Shown in pieces: positions 47,071 through 60,852 of a stretch of DNA of 64,000 bases. The stretch covers positions 109,970,808-110,034,807 of the forward strand of contig CM043966.1 of NCBI GenBank assembly GCA_014529385.2. The letters are read 5' to 3'. Positions within the stretch are counted from its first letter, which is position 1. Each line of letters starts with the position of its first letter. Both the position numbers and the translations under genes were made by a program. Source of the stretch: Adiantum capillus-veneris (taxonomy: Eukaryota > Streptophyta > Polypodiopsida > Polypodiales > Pteridaceae). The notes beneath the pieces are model-generated. The model saw only the letters and a program-made list of their open reading frames with translations. It was not told where the DNA came from and made no database searches.

Positions 47071-48188
47071 TGCTAGCACAACAAGAACTAGACCAACATA
47101 ATGTCATCCAAGAATGGAGAAATGACCCACAAGCGCATTGAAACAAGCAAGTGGTTGTCAATCACCTCATTAGGAAGAGAATGGGGTCTAGGAGGGCCTC
47201 TTTATTTGGCGGTTTAAGGAAATCTTTAGTATCAAGAAAGTAATCAAAGGACAACTTTTGAACTCAAACAAGAAAAACGGATAGTTTATTTGAATTCAAA
47301 TATTCCCCCTGAAATGGAATTTAAAATCTAGCGCGTAAAACCATATCATGTAGCATATCTATGGAAAGAGATCAAAGTGTATATTCAATATCTATGATCT
47401 CCGCTCAAATCGGAGATCATATGTGGAAGTTATGGAAGACCGAAAATCATAAAATTGTTCACCTCCTTTTTTTGGGGGAAAAGTGCATCCTTTGACCACT
47501 CTTAAATCTCTCTTACACACCCACCATTCTTGTACACATGGCATACACCTATTTGTCAAATTGTTAAATACCTTTATAAGCTCATGGAAAATAAAGAGGC
47601 CCTCCTAGACCCCATCCTCTTCCTAATGACTCAACCTTCTAAGACAATCACTACAAAGAAATCTATCCTAACCCACTATGTACATGATGACTACCATATC
47701 TACAACACGTCTACCTCTTGAAACATAACCTAACGATGTCCAATTGTTACGAAACTTGAGGGCTAGTCTCTATACACCTAGAGGACACTACCCTAAACTC
47801 TCTACCCCAATATATTATCTACACACACACACACTCAATCACAATCATGTATGATGTCTGACAATAAAATTCAGGTCACCAATTTTGATCATGATTAGGC
47901 GTAAGGCGTAGATTGTCTTGCCTTGAACGAGTGGATATATAACTATAATGAAACAAACACACGGATAGGGAGAAAATTCACCATGAACCTCAAGGAATAT
48001 CTCTTTGCAACGAATCTAGAACTGCGCATGCTTGGCACCAATTACGTAGCTCTCATCGCAGCTAACACATTGATGGAGTTGCCTTAGCAATGTTGCTTCT
48101 GTAGAATGCGTAGAGAGAGAAGGAAGACCTACTCACACACAATACACCATATGTAACATAGTTGAGCCGAAGATTGATTTTAAAAAAG
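47071..48188 (-). repeat. Element F LTR, truncated copy
   Basis: Begins TGCTAGCACAACAAG like the LTRs at 60853 and 62252, contains the 463-bp inverted-repeat element, and breaks off at 48188 before the TATA-like region, where element C sequence begins. Confidence 0.7.
47167..47629. mobile_element. 463-bp inverted-repeat element (MITE), copy 1
   Basis: Terminal inverted repeats of 41 bp at 47167-47207 and 47589-47629 match at 40 of 41 positions; each begins TCATTAGGAAGAG and includes GGGGTCTAGGAGGGCC. It is inserted in the element F LTR. The paralogous LTR at 62252-63173 lacks it (junction near 62349). No clear target duplication was found. No coding capacity. Copy 2 at 60949-61411 arose through the block duplication. 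Confidence 0.8.
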
Positions 48189-50507
<2,319 letters not shown>

Positions 50508-50525
50508 TTAGCCCTCCCCCTTTGG
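50508..50525 (-). other. Element C polypurine tract
   Basis: Minus strand CCAAAGGGGGAGGGCTAA immediately before the 3' LTR, matching element B at 19152-19169. Confidence 0.8.
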
Positions 50526-50535
50526 CTAGAGGCAT

Positions 50536-51796
50536 TCATGCTTCTAGCCCTTCTTCTACTTCTTCAGCTGTAGAGTTAGAGGGTTCTCCCTCTTCTGGAA
50601 TGTCTACAATGATTTCTGGGTCAAACCTAAGAAAATACCGTTTCAGTCTCCATCCATTGACCCTAGTCTTGTGAATTCTCCCATCTGCTTCCATGAGCTT
50701 ATAGCTGCGGTTGTCATAGCGTTTCTTAATGATGAATGGCCCTTCCCATGTGGGTTGAAATTTATTATCCTTCCTAGTGTCAAATGTGTTGTCATATTGC
50801 AGTACTAACATGCCTTTTTTCCAGTCCCTTTTCTTTAAGCCCTTGGTTGAAAGTGAGCGGACGTCGTTCTACCTGTGCTGCATAGTGATTGATTGCTTCT
50901 TCCCTATCCAGTTGGAGTCTCTCCAGATCCAAGATGTGGTTTCAGAGGTTTACAATTGGACGATGTGTCTGGCTAGCCAAGACTCGTAAGATGGCTATTT
51001 GTACCTCAATGGGTAGAATTGCCTCCTTCCCATAAACCAGATGGAAAGGAGTGAAACCTAGTGATGTTCGGAAGGTTGTTCTATAGGCCCAAAGAGCTGC
51101 CATGAGATGTTTATCCCAGTCCCCTGTGTGGTTGTTCACCTGTTTTGTGATGATTTTGCAAATCATTCCATTTACCTTCTCTACCAGACCATTGCATTGG
51201 GGATAGTATGGTGTGGAATGCCGACGTGTGATGCCTAACTTCTTCATCAGTTCTCCCACCAAATCACCTCTGAATCCTGGTCCTCTATCTGATATTATCT
51301 CAAGAGGAGTACCAAAACAGCAAACGATATGCTCAAAAATGAACTTTGCCACCTCTTGGGCTGTAATGCAGATGGTGGTCGTTGCTTCTGCCCATTGAGT
51401 CATCTAGTCTACACCCACTATGATGTACAGTTTACCTGATTGGGACCTTGGTAAAGGACCGATTGCGTCTATTCCGCATTTCTCAAAAGGACCATATAAA
51501 ATGATAGGGGTTTGTGGCTCGTAGGTTAACGTGTGATCCCTGGCCACTTGACAAGCCTTACATGTCTTACACCAATGGTGTACATCCCTGTTCAAACTAG
51601 GCCAAAAGTATCCTGCCTGTAGAATCTTCCTACTAGTGATATCTAGAGCAAAATGACCACCGCAGACGCCGTCATGGCAACTTGAAATTACCTCTGTGAT
51701 TTCACTTGAGGTTGGCACCCGCCTGAGAATTTGATCTTTGCCCTTACAATACAAGTGGTCTTCTATAAGGCGGTACCTAGTAGCCTTCCTTACCAA
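50536..51796 (-). pseudogene. Element C integrase
   Basis: Three consecutive minus-strand frames cover a full gypsy integrase. 51796-51404 contains the His/Cys zinc domain (SCHDGVCGGHFA ... WCKTCKACQVA) and the first catalytic Asp (GIDAIGPLPRS). 51403-50942 holds the second Asp (IISDRGPGFRGDL) and the Glu (YPQCNGLVEKVNGM), plus YRTTFRTSLGFTPF. 50811-50536 is the C-terminal domain (FQPTWEGPFIIKKRY). The break at 51403 is a single in-frame TAG; another change lies between 50942 and 50811. Catalytic residues are all kept, so decay is recent. Confidence 0.85.
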
Positions 51797-51799
51797 CCA

Positions 51800-52447
51800 C
51801 TATTTTTGGCCTTTGGTGTGTCCTGCTGGACATTCTCCTGTATCTAGAAAACTGATGATATCAAGCATATCATCACTACCTTGGAAGAGGGGTAGTTTTA
51901 ATTTAATCGCCCCTACGGGAACGTCTTGTATTCTTTCTTTAGCTAGCGCATCTGCCTCTTGATTTTCTGCTCTGGGGAGATGGAATAGTTTCACTGCTTC
52001 AAACCTCTTTAAAAGGTCCTTAACTTGGCAAAGTTGACCAAGTAAAACCTGATTTTTGCAATCCCAGGTGCCATTTATTTGCCTTATCAAAAGCAAAGCG
52101 TCGCTGAACACATTTAGGCGCTGAATTCTTTGTGAAATACATTGTTCCAACCCAAGAATTAGGGATGCATATTCTACTTCATTGGTTGAGTGGGAGTGTA
52201 ACAACTGCCCCATGGAGAATACTCTTTCTTGTTGTTCATTGAAAATGACCATGCCTGCTGCTGCAGACTGATCCATTGTTCTCTTGTATGCTCCGTCAAA
52301 GAAAAGAGAGTGAGCTCTCTCTAGCCTAGGACTTTCTATCGTTGGTGTTCCTCCCTTTTCTTCCATGTTGACCTTCAGCTTCTTCTCATAATGGCGATGA
52401 GTGAGAATTCCCGCTAAACTGGCCCTGGTGGAGTTTTCTACTTGCAT
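51800..52447 (-). pseudogene. Element C second RNase H (archaeal-type)
   Basis: A 215-residue frame with all expected RNase H acidic residues: D in SLFFDGAYKR, E in NEVEYASLILGLE, D in NVFSDALLLIRQING and D in ENQEADALA. It lies between the RT-linked RNase H and the integrase. An extra RNase H in this place is known from the Tat lineage of plant Ty3/gypsy elements. One TAG separates it from integrase. The enzyme would degrade RNA in RNA-DNA hybrids during reverse transcription. Confidence 0.75.
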
Positions 52448-52462
52448 GGTGTAGTCAAACTC

Positions 52463-53517
52463 TTATAGTCTAATTAACCACTTTGAGATCCTAGATGAGA
52501 CATCCATGCGTCGCATTACATATGGAAAGACCTCCTCCATTGTCAGGATTACAAAGGGTCTAGGCAGGAGATAGGAGCAGAACTTTGTAGTAGCAAACAT
52601 TAGTGCCAAAACCATGTGTTCTACTTCGGTAAATCCTTTTTCTGATGGGGTCATGACCCGACTAGAGAAGTAAATAGGGCGCATGAAAGAAGTTTTGGGG
52701 TCCTTTTGCATTAGCACTTCTCTGAGTGTATCACTTCCCACACTAGGGTTCACATAAAATGTCTCGTCCCACTTAGGAGGTGAAATAGTGGGAACCTTAG
52801 CTAGGATTTTCTTCACCTCAGTAAACTGCTGCTCGTTCTCTTCACTCCATGAGAAGACATCCCTCTGGGTGAGTTGTTGTAGGGGAAGGACCACTTGCGA
52901 TAGCAGGTGAATCAACCTGCTTAAGTATCTTACCTTGTGAAGGAAAGAAACCAGCTGCTTGGCGGTGGTGGGTGATGATAAAGATACCAGAGCCTGAATC
53001 TTGCTCGGGTCAGTCTTGATTCCTTTTGCTGAAATTACATGACCAAGGAGATTGACTTTGCTCTGACCAATATGACACTTGTCCACGTTGAGCCATCATA
53101 GACTTTGCTTAAATAAAGGGCTTGTGAGCTATAAATGCAAAAATCATCCATGAAAACCCGTATTGATGTTCCAAAGTAGGGTTGGAAAACAAAAGTCCCA
53201 TAGCATTAAAACGTGGTCGGGGCATTAGTGAGGCCAAACGGCATCACTCTGTAGGCAAAACATCCCCAAGGTGTGATGAAGGTCGTCTTCTTCTGATCCT
53301 TCTCCGCAATGCTAATCTGGAAGTATCCTAAGTAGCCATCGCATACTGTGTATCGTTCGTGACCTGCCACTTCATTGAGTATTTCATCCTGGAATGGGAG
53401 GGGAAAGTGGTCCCTCTTCATGGCTGCATTGAGAGGTTTATAATCGACACAGACTCTCCACTTACCTTTTTTTTTTTTGTGACTACTACTGGGGAGACCC
53501 ATTCTGAGTCTTCGACA
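52463..53517 (-). pseudogene. Element C reverse transcriptase and linked RNase H
   Basis: Frame 53502-53206 carries WRVCVDYKPLNAAMKRDHFP, EVAGHERYTVCDGYLGYF and FAYRVMPFGLTNAPTTF. The catalytic F-M-D-D box is at 53143-53154. Frame 53086-52463 continues with VNLLGHVISAKGIKTDPSKI, the thumb/connection, and a degenerate RNase H (FYVNPSVGSDTLREVLM) in which the usual first catalytic Asp region is altered, as is common when a second RNase H is present. Small frame breaks lie at about 53090-53200 and 53510. Confidence 0.85.
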
Positions 53518-53762
53518 AGATAGATGAAACTTGCTTGTAGCAAACTTCTCACTTCTTTAAGCAATGCCTCTTGTTGGATTACTCCAAGTCTTCTGAGCTT
53601 TTGTACTACGGGTTTACTCCCTTCCTTGAGATTTATGTGGTGTTATACTATTGTAATTCCTGTGATCTTATCATAGCCATCAATGAACAAAGTGGTGAAG
53701 CTACCTAACATGGAGACATACTCCTTTCTTTATTCATTGGTTAACTCATTTGAGAGCATTTT

Positions 53763-54491
53763 TTATAGCTTACCTGCATCCTCCAAGGACTGCATACCTA
53801 ATGATCCCTCTTGGCTTGCTGAGGTTGCTTCAGATTGTGTTAATCTATTTGGGTCTTTAAGAATGACTCCCATTACTTCGATGCTACTGTCACTTCCGTC
53901 GGTGGTGGTCGTCTCTTCTCCTGAGGTAGATGAGTAGTCGCTGGTGGACTTGTCTTCTGAAGCCTCCAAGATCATGTTGCGCTGCTTTCCAGTCCTCATG
54001 TTGTAGAATATAGATTTCCCTTTAGCATCCTTCATCTGGATCATTCCGGTGCTCCAGTCTTGTTTAGCTTCCATAGCCATAAGCCAAGGCCTCCCAAGAA
54101 TGATGGGGTAGCCCTCCCCTTTGTGTTGCATGATGAAGATGTATACCTCCACTTCTGTATTGAATTATTTTACTTTGACCGCATTTACAATGCCTACGCA
54201 TTTCACTCTTACATTGTTTGCCATCTTCGCTCGGCAGGGTGCCGGCCTACTTACCTCTAGACCTAGATGGTGCATCATCTTTTCACTCATGATGCATATT
54301 TGCACGCCACCATCTATGTAGACGTTTGAAATCCGTTGCCCCTTGATATGAGCGTCCATGGTTTTGGCAGGATGTTGTCGAGATCCCTCCCAAAGATAGC
54401 CCCAGCTATCTTGGGTCTTGGCTTTCTGGTACTTACCATTTTCGTCCATTGCCTCTTCATTCTGGGTGCAAGGTGGAGTAATTGGGGCCAA
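53763..54491 (-). pseudogene. Element C protease
   Basis: Frame 54491-54165 has VYIDGGVQICIMSE, in the position and context of a retropepsin active site although the usual D-T/S-G is D-G-G here. Frame 54152-53763 contains PIILGRPWLMAMEAKQDW, the conserved second protease motif, followed by a long acidic Ser/Thr-rich linker to RT. A single frame change separates the two. Confidence 0.65.
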
Positions 54492-55709
54492 GTTATCTTC
54501 GGGCCCTGTATTAACACATCTTGAACTAAGTTATAGGGTTTTGCATACTCACCTAGTGAGAAGTCCACAATGTCTATCTTCCGCCGCGGTCTAGCTGCTT
54601 GCTTGCTAGACTCGGCCTTCCCTTTCATCTTCTCTTCTCTTTGAGATGCCTCCTCGTGCCTGGCACGTTTCACTCCCATAGCATCCACTTCTTCTACCTT
54701 TTCTTTTCTTTTGTGCTTCTCTCGAGATGATTCTTCTACCTTCGCCTTCACTTTAGCCTCTAAGCTAATAACACTCATCGCTTGGTTCACAGGAGGTGGT
54801 GGGGGTAGTTGCAGGATGAGAGGTTGGGGTGGTGGTTTCTGTTGTACAGGTGGTCAAAGGATTTGGACCGGTGAGATTGGTCCTGGCTGCCTAGGTGGTG
54901 GTGGTCTTGCTCTTGGCAGAGAGATCTGATTCTGTCTCCCCCCTCTAATGAAATTTTGCCTCCTCGCGTGTGGGCAGTAGTACATTCCATGGCCATCTTC
55001 CCCGCAGTTGTAACAGTGGTACTATGGGTTCAGCCTTCCTTGTCCCCTTCCTTGTTCTGGGTTTTTGCCAGATGCATGCCCTTGCTGCACCAGATGCACA
55101 GATAAACTCTCTAGTTGGGTGGTGGTGCGACTCAGCAGGTCTTATTGTTCTTTTGATGCCTCCTGTGGTTGGACTCTATGATTGGTTGTTGCAGCCACTG
55201 GGGTTGGTCGGGCCGAGCTTGTTTCTTCTGACTCGTTTACTCTTGCTTGCATGCGCAACTTCTTGTCTTTAAGGCGGGCTACTTCGACTGCCAACTCATA
55301 TGTTGCACGAAACCTTCCCTTCACCTTCTCTCTAAGCAGTGACCATAGACCAGCAATGAAATTGTCCTTCTTTAGGAAATTAGGCGCTCCTTCGCCTTCC
55401 TCCAGTGTGGCAACCCATCTCTCCCATAAGTCCACAAATTTTGACTCGTAGGTGGCATACTCCAGCAGGCCTCCCTGCTTTAATTCTGTCAGTAGCTCTT
55501 AACACATCCCATGCATTCTTGGTAGCCTGAGGCAATGCATTATACCAGGACTTGGCCTCTACTTTCATCAGTAGAGAAAAAATTCTAAGTCGTGAAACGT
55601 CATCATCTTTGTTGGAGACGACACAAGTAATGTCGAGATCATCCAAAAAGTCGGTGGTGGAGAGGATTTCTCCTAGTACCGGTGGTGAGATCCTCTCCCT
55701 TCTTTTCAC
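54314..55709 (-). pseudogene. Element C gag with CCHC knuckle
   Basis: Frames 55709-55380 and 55435-55142 encode the same gag as element B (VEAKSWYNALPQATKNAWDV; MDLWERWVATLEEGEG; LREKVKGRFRATYEL). A CCHC knuckle CYNCGEDGHGMYYC is encoded at about 54977-55018. 54790-54314 is a Lys/Glu-rich linker (EEVDAMGVKRARHEEASQRE). The 5' end is rearranged: 55660-55710 duplicates a gag-leader phrase and runs into LTR sequence. Confidence 0.75.
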
Positions 55710-56036
55710 CTAGAGAGGATATTTACAAAAAAGTGGAAATTTACAATGGCTTGGGTGAAAACTGAAGATAATGATGAAAATAACCTATAAATTACTCGGA
55801 TGGCATCGTGGTTGCATGTTTCCGGGGCGAATGGTGTGCTGCCGGTGCGTCGATGTCGAGCGACTTCTTTTCGGAGTTGACCAGGACATGCCTTCGATGC
55901 ATTTTCACTTTTTGTTGTTGGCGGCGCGTGCTTTGGATCCTTCTTCTTTATTCGTCGATGTCGTAGTCGTTTTTTACTTTGTATTTGTGGTGCGGTGCGT
56001 ATATGCGTGTGTGTGTGTGTATGTATTCGTGCATGA
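55708..56036 (-). repeat. Element C 5' LTR remnant
   Basis: Matches only an internal portion of the LTR (48918-49235 equivalent, starting CACCTAGAGAGGATATTTAC and ending near TATTCGTGCATGAG). Both LTR edges are missing. At 56037 the sequence changes to the duplicated RING-gene block. Confidence 0.8.
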
Positions 56037-56181
56037 GCCCTCAACTGTATCAAAAGACACTTATTTTTTCCTGTAACCCCCCAGGAAGCTGTAGCACCCC
56101 TTCTTGGATTCTTCACACGATAAGACCGAGCCAGTGCACCTAGAGACCCCTCATCTAGAAACCCTAAAGAGCGAGTGCATC

Positions 56182-56855
56182 TCATGCAAGTTCCTCTTTT
56201 TCAGCTTCTTGATTATCAACAAGAAGAGAAAGTAGAAAGATATTACTAAACATGTACAGAAAATAAATCAAATAGTTTGCAACTACTTGATGCAAAGAAT
56301 TAAGAGACACGTCACTAACAAATTCCAACACTTGATTCATCAATGAGCATGGATACAATAGGGGTGCAATGGATTGCACATTCCTTCTAAAGACATCTTC
56401 TAAGTGCATGAAGTTACAACAAAAACACACTCATTGCTTTGCATTTGGTTTCTTTTCTTCCTAAATGAATCAAGAGGTATATCCATTGTGGGACTTCCAC
56501 CTAAGTTCTTGGGAGTCGATTTCTTGAGATTTGGTGTTGGCTTCTTCCCCACTAGAGCGGGTGTTTCTTTCACCGCATCTGCAACTGCCTCATCTGATGC
56601 TTCATCTCTAGTGTCCACACTTGGTGATGCTTTGGAACTCAACGGATAACGCAACAGCCTTCTTGGAGTTAGTTCTTGCTTAGGTGATTTGACTGCAGAA
56701 GACTTTTCCATCAAGATGTCTTCAACTACTCCACGTATTGCATCCCCTACGGCAGACTCCGCTTCAAGGGATGGCTGCATCCCTCGGGTAGACTCCGCTT
56801 CAAGGCATGGCTGCATCCCTTGAGTAATCAGGCCATTCTTCCTTGTGGAATGCAT
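56182..56855 (-). pseudogene. Middle exons of the RING gene, copy 2
   Basis: Frames 56855-56400 and 56430-56182 correspond to 43391-42820 of copy 1 (AIRGVVEDILMEKSSAVKSP; QLEDVF-like HLEDVFRRNVQSIAPLLYPC). A short duplication of MQPCLEAES / MQPSLEAES lies at the start. The HAD part of the gene is not present in this copy; element C lies downstream instead, so the copy is 3'-truncated. Confidence 0.45.
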
Positions 56856-57071
56856 CGTCTTGTTGGAGCAAGCATGCGATGATTGTTCTACAAAGCTAGC
56901 TATTTACAAAGTCTCACTTGGAGTATCCCAAAATACACACATAAATACTGATTTTGGTACCAACCAGTGGCTTGCGTAGAGACTCTCTCTGTTTTTGTCC
57001 TCAATGATTCTTGTATACAGGTCTCTACTGCGATGTTTGTACGTGCAAATGATTTCAATGAATGCAAGAGT

Positions 57072-57455
57072 TTAAACTATCAATGGAAAGTGGACCTGCA
57101 ATAGTAGTAGTAAATAATTGACACAGTGACTACCTGCACTTGATTCTTTCATCTCACTCTTCACCTTCAGACCAATCATATGCTTAGCTCTAGGCGGAAA
57201 AGACATGTTGCAATCTAGTGCAACACAATAGCCATAGTCCCTACATACATGCGCGAAGCATAGCATATGGTACACATGGGTGCAAGGCATGGAGAATACA
57301 TCCAAGCTTCTGGCATCGAACGGGAGTCCACATCCTACACAATGGTAGAACCCATTAAGTGCCACCTTGCTAATGCTCTGCTTAAAATCCATAGGAGGAA
57401 AAGGCTTCATCAAACTGGCTCCCACGTTATGTAAGTCCTCTCCAGGGTAACACAA
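57072..57455 (-). pseudogene. RING-H2-like zinc finger exon, copy 2
   Basis: Same Cys/His pattern as copy 1 (YHCVGCGLPFDARS; FSMPCTHVYHMLCFAHVC; YCVALDC). Outside the finger the end differs: copy 1 reads VPESLKS then stops, copy 2 reads FPPRAKHMIGLKVKSEMKES and stays open further. Downstream at 56797-57083 is sequence unique to this copy. The gene copy lacks its 3' half. Confidence 0.5.
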
Positions 57456-57639
57456 AATTTAAAGTGCTTTGATTCCTGTGCTATGTTGGTCTCTACTTCT
57501 GCAAGTAGTGCTTGTGAAACAAAGAAGACAACACATCTAATTTAAGTCTCAATAACCCAACAACAGCAGATTGCTGAAAAGAATATGCAGCGTGAATCTT
57601 ATCCCTTATTTGCAATACCACACATAAGACAAGCACTTA

Positions 57640-58555
57640 CTCTATATGCTATAAACACAAGCTTGATGTGGTATATGATATGCATTGTGCTATATAGCAC
57701 ATAGCACAGCCCAAGTATAATGTGCTATAAGTGCTACATAGAGTATGCACTGTAGATCATAGCAGAGAGACTTTTTAAAATACTAGATATAGCCCAAACA
57801 TTTTCTCTATATGCTATATAGCACAAGCTTGTTGGGTATATGATATGCAGCGGGCTATATGAGACATAGCACATAGCATATAGAACAAATATTGTGCTAT
57901 GTAGCACATATCACAATTAGAGATGTGCTATGTAGCACATAGCAAAAATAGAGATTGTGCTATATAGCACAATTCACTATTCCACACACTCCAAGGCTAT
58001 ATTGTGAACATATAACACACAAAATGTGCTATGTAGCACATAGCACATACAAATATTGTTCTATGTAGCACATATCAGTATTTAACACACACTTCAGGGC
58101 TATACTGCGAGCATATAGCATACAGGTTATGCTATATAGCACATATTACACTTGTCCATTGTGCTATGTATCACATAGCACATAACCACACAAAGCACAT
58201 AGCATAGAATCACACACATTCCAAATAGATGAGGGTACTATTGTGAACATGCTGCACCTAGATTGAACTATAAAGTACATAGCACATAACCACACATACC
58301 ATATAACCACCCACTCCATGAAGATGATGGCTATGTTGTGACCATATAGCACATAGCACATAGCAATAACCAACCACTCCATGAAGCTGATCGCTATGTT
58401 GTGACCATATAACACATATTTTGTGCTATATAGCAGATAGCAGAAATAGAATATGCTCATACAATACATAACCATACAATCCAAAACACTCTAACCACAT
58501 AACCACATGGAAGTGAACCACATACTCCAAAACAAAGTGAAGCACATGTAGGAGG
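57640..58555 (-). repeat. Intron repeat array with GTGCTATATAGCAC palindromes, copy 2
   Basis: Equivalent of 43960-44810 with an extra internal unit; perfect GTGCTATATAGCAC palindrome at 57687-57700. Includes the ~90-bp stretch at 58170-58262 that is also found 3' of the transposase at 37675-37766. Confidence 0.8.
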
Positions 58556-58564
58556 GTATGCACC

Positions 58565-59440
58565 TTTGCTTTAGCCACATTGTCTTCTAATTCAACAACG
58601 TTCTCTCTAGTAGTATTCGAGAATTGTCCAATCAAATCAATCAGGCGTTGTTGAGCTACAGGGTCTTGCACTCAATCAATCTCCGTTTGCAACTTTATGG
58701 CCAAAGTGTTTGAGCTTTGAGCACCCTCATCCCTATGCAATTCTCTGACTTGATCCTCTACCTACTTCTTTGCACCCTCAAGTCTTGACTTATAGTCTTG
58801 CAATCTGCCGTCTGCAATATTCTTCATTTTTGCAAGTTCCCTGCTATCCTCCTCTTCCAATTGTACCAAGAATCCTCCTGTAGGCACGCTTGACAATGGT
58901 ACAAACATACCTTCTATTTTCAATGATGATCTGGTAGAGGCGGCAGTGGTTTTGGAGCCTCTCCCTCTACCACTCATCTACTCTTCACACCTCTTGATCT
59001 TGTTTTGCAAGTTGTGTCTTTCTTCTGAGGCTCTCATTGCCCTCTCTGCAAAGATAGCCCAAGAAATTTGATGTTTTCCAGATTCACTGCAGTTTTCCAA
59101 TGCAAAGGCTGAGTCCCTACTTCATACATGAAGGGACCCTCCTGGTAGACATCCTAGTGTCTCCACACAAGCTTTTGTAAGAAATCCGACCGAGCATGGT
59201 ATGCCTTCACGTTCTTTTGGCTACCCGAAACAGGCATTGGGCATATAGAGACAACTTCCCAGTCCTCGTCAGAGATGTCTTTGTTTCCTGTGAAGCTATG
59301 CGGATCAACTCCCTCCAATGGCAATCGACGCTCCATATGAAATTTCTCGGCAAGACGACCAAACTTTGTATGCAGAGGTGGTTCTATGTTCCTAACTAGA
59401 CTGCTGCTTGCTTGAATCGGATGCTTTGAGGAAGGTGCCA
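58565..59440 (-). pseudogene. N-terminal exons of the RING gene, copy 2
   Basis: Frames 59474-59154, 58977-58762 and 58671-58565 correspond to the copy 1 frames at 45711-44820. The codon that is TAG at 45069 in copy 1 is Asp here (MKNIADGRLQDYKS), while a deletion near 59110 removes several codons (the FAKAF segment) and changes frame. So each copy has its own lesion. Confidence 0.45.
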
Positions 59441-59909
59441 TGATGCAGTCTCGAGTGATATACATGCACATCATCCAATGAACTCATGAGACATGGTGTG
59501 CCCTTTCTTATCATCCCTGCTAAAAAGAAACAAAAACTTCATGGGCCTGCTCTTGTAAGTAGGGCATTCAAGAAGAAGTGCTATGGGATTTGCCCCAAGA
59601 TTGCATGCAGCTTGTGGACTAGCAAATTACCTTGGGAGTCTATGTCCTCTCATGCAGCCAGCTGCAGTAGGAGCATTAGGTTTTGCTCGCCTCTTGTTGC
59701 AAATGAGCAAGGTGTGGCACTCATGCAGCTCCAAATGCAGCTTAATGTAGCTAAATGATCCCAGGTGGGGCGCGCGTGCTGAAGCAGTAGAGCATGTACA
59801 TGTTCAATGGGAGAGACATACCTCGAAGAGAAGAGGGCGGTTACTGCAATCGTCCATGAAGCACCCAAACTTGCAAAGTAAAAGATCTAAGCACAATAGA
59901 CCTTGAGCA

Positions 59910-59918
<9 letters not shown>

Positions 59919-59999
<81 letters not shown>

Positions 60000-60030
60000 C
60001 GGGGGGGGGGGGGGGGGGGGGGGGGGGGGC
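59919..60030. repeat. (GA)n and (G)n tract upstream of RING gene copy 2
   Basis: About 79 bp of GA repeats preceded by CGCGCGCG and followed by a ~29-base G run. Copy 1 has a 35-bp GA tract and a 10-base G run at 46198-46250, so both tracts changed length after duplication. Confidence 0.9.
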
Positions 60031-60852
60031 GCACGGTGTTTGAAACTCCCAACTACTCATGAAACAAAGTGGGTGTGTGAAGGATGAATTTTTTAGTATA
60101 ACAATTTTTAGAATATAAATTTGGACGTCTGAAATATGGCACCAGTGACCACACCCCCAATGCCATGCTATGCTTTTTTATTATATCACATATATAGCTT
60201 TCCACCTATTCATGCTTTCACCCACCAACAATTGTCAAGTATTCACGACCTCTTTGTGTTACGAGTTATTTCCTTGAGATACTGAAAATTTCTAGTTGAC
60301 CTTGCTTTTGCATCAAAAGCTAACCTCTTAAAAATATCCTACAGTATGAAATCATACATAAATCTCAAAAACTCGTGAAAATAGGAAATCTCAAACCCTG
60401 ATGATCAAACTCAATTGAGCTGCTCTTGTCAATGTGTTGCATGGAGAGAAGCCATGCTTCTTCTTGAAATCATTTCTTACTCAAGCCTTTCTTGAGTTTT
60501 GTCTTCAAACCAATCTTTTCTCTTTGTTAGCAATGTATTTGGAAAAAAATTTGGTTCTTATGGTAATCGCTACAAGTCTTGCTTGTGCTTTCAACACTTA
60601 AAATGCACAATTATGGAAAAACTTCCATGGAAGCACACACGTTTGATGCATGCCATAGTTATCAAGCACATTTTCATTAAAAGTAAATTCAAATGCATAC
60701 CTAATGACATACTCTTGTCGAATTGTCTTGTTGATCGTGCAATTTACTTTCCTTCTATGCCAGCATCTTGCAAGTTGCCTGAGGTTTTCAAGCTTTCCTT
60801 GCAAGTTTGGCCATACCAAATCCTTTGTTGGGACGATATTTGTCATCTTAGA
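60031..60852. other. Upstream flank of RING gene copy 2
   Basis: Matches 46251-47070. The minus-strand frame 60861-60598 (MTNIVPTKDLVWPNLQGK...) is conserved with copy 1 but not recognised. Nothing else seen. Confidence 0.3.

Larger units (their letters stand above)
42641..48188. repeat. Duplicated block, copy 1
   Basis: Collinear with 56037-61970 at high identity over the RING-gene 5' half, its upstream flank, the GA tract, the 463-bp inverted-repeat element and part of an element F LTR. It ends abruptly at 48188, within the F LTR, against the LTR of element C. Confidence 0.9.

Noticed and set aside
46816-47079. Calling the 87-residue minus-strand frame (and 60598-60861) a gene
   Set aside because: It is conserved between the block copies, but these are recent duplicates, so conservation carries little weight and no family was recognised.
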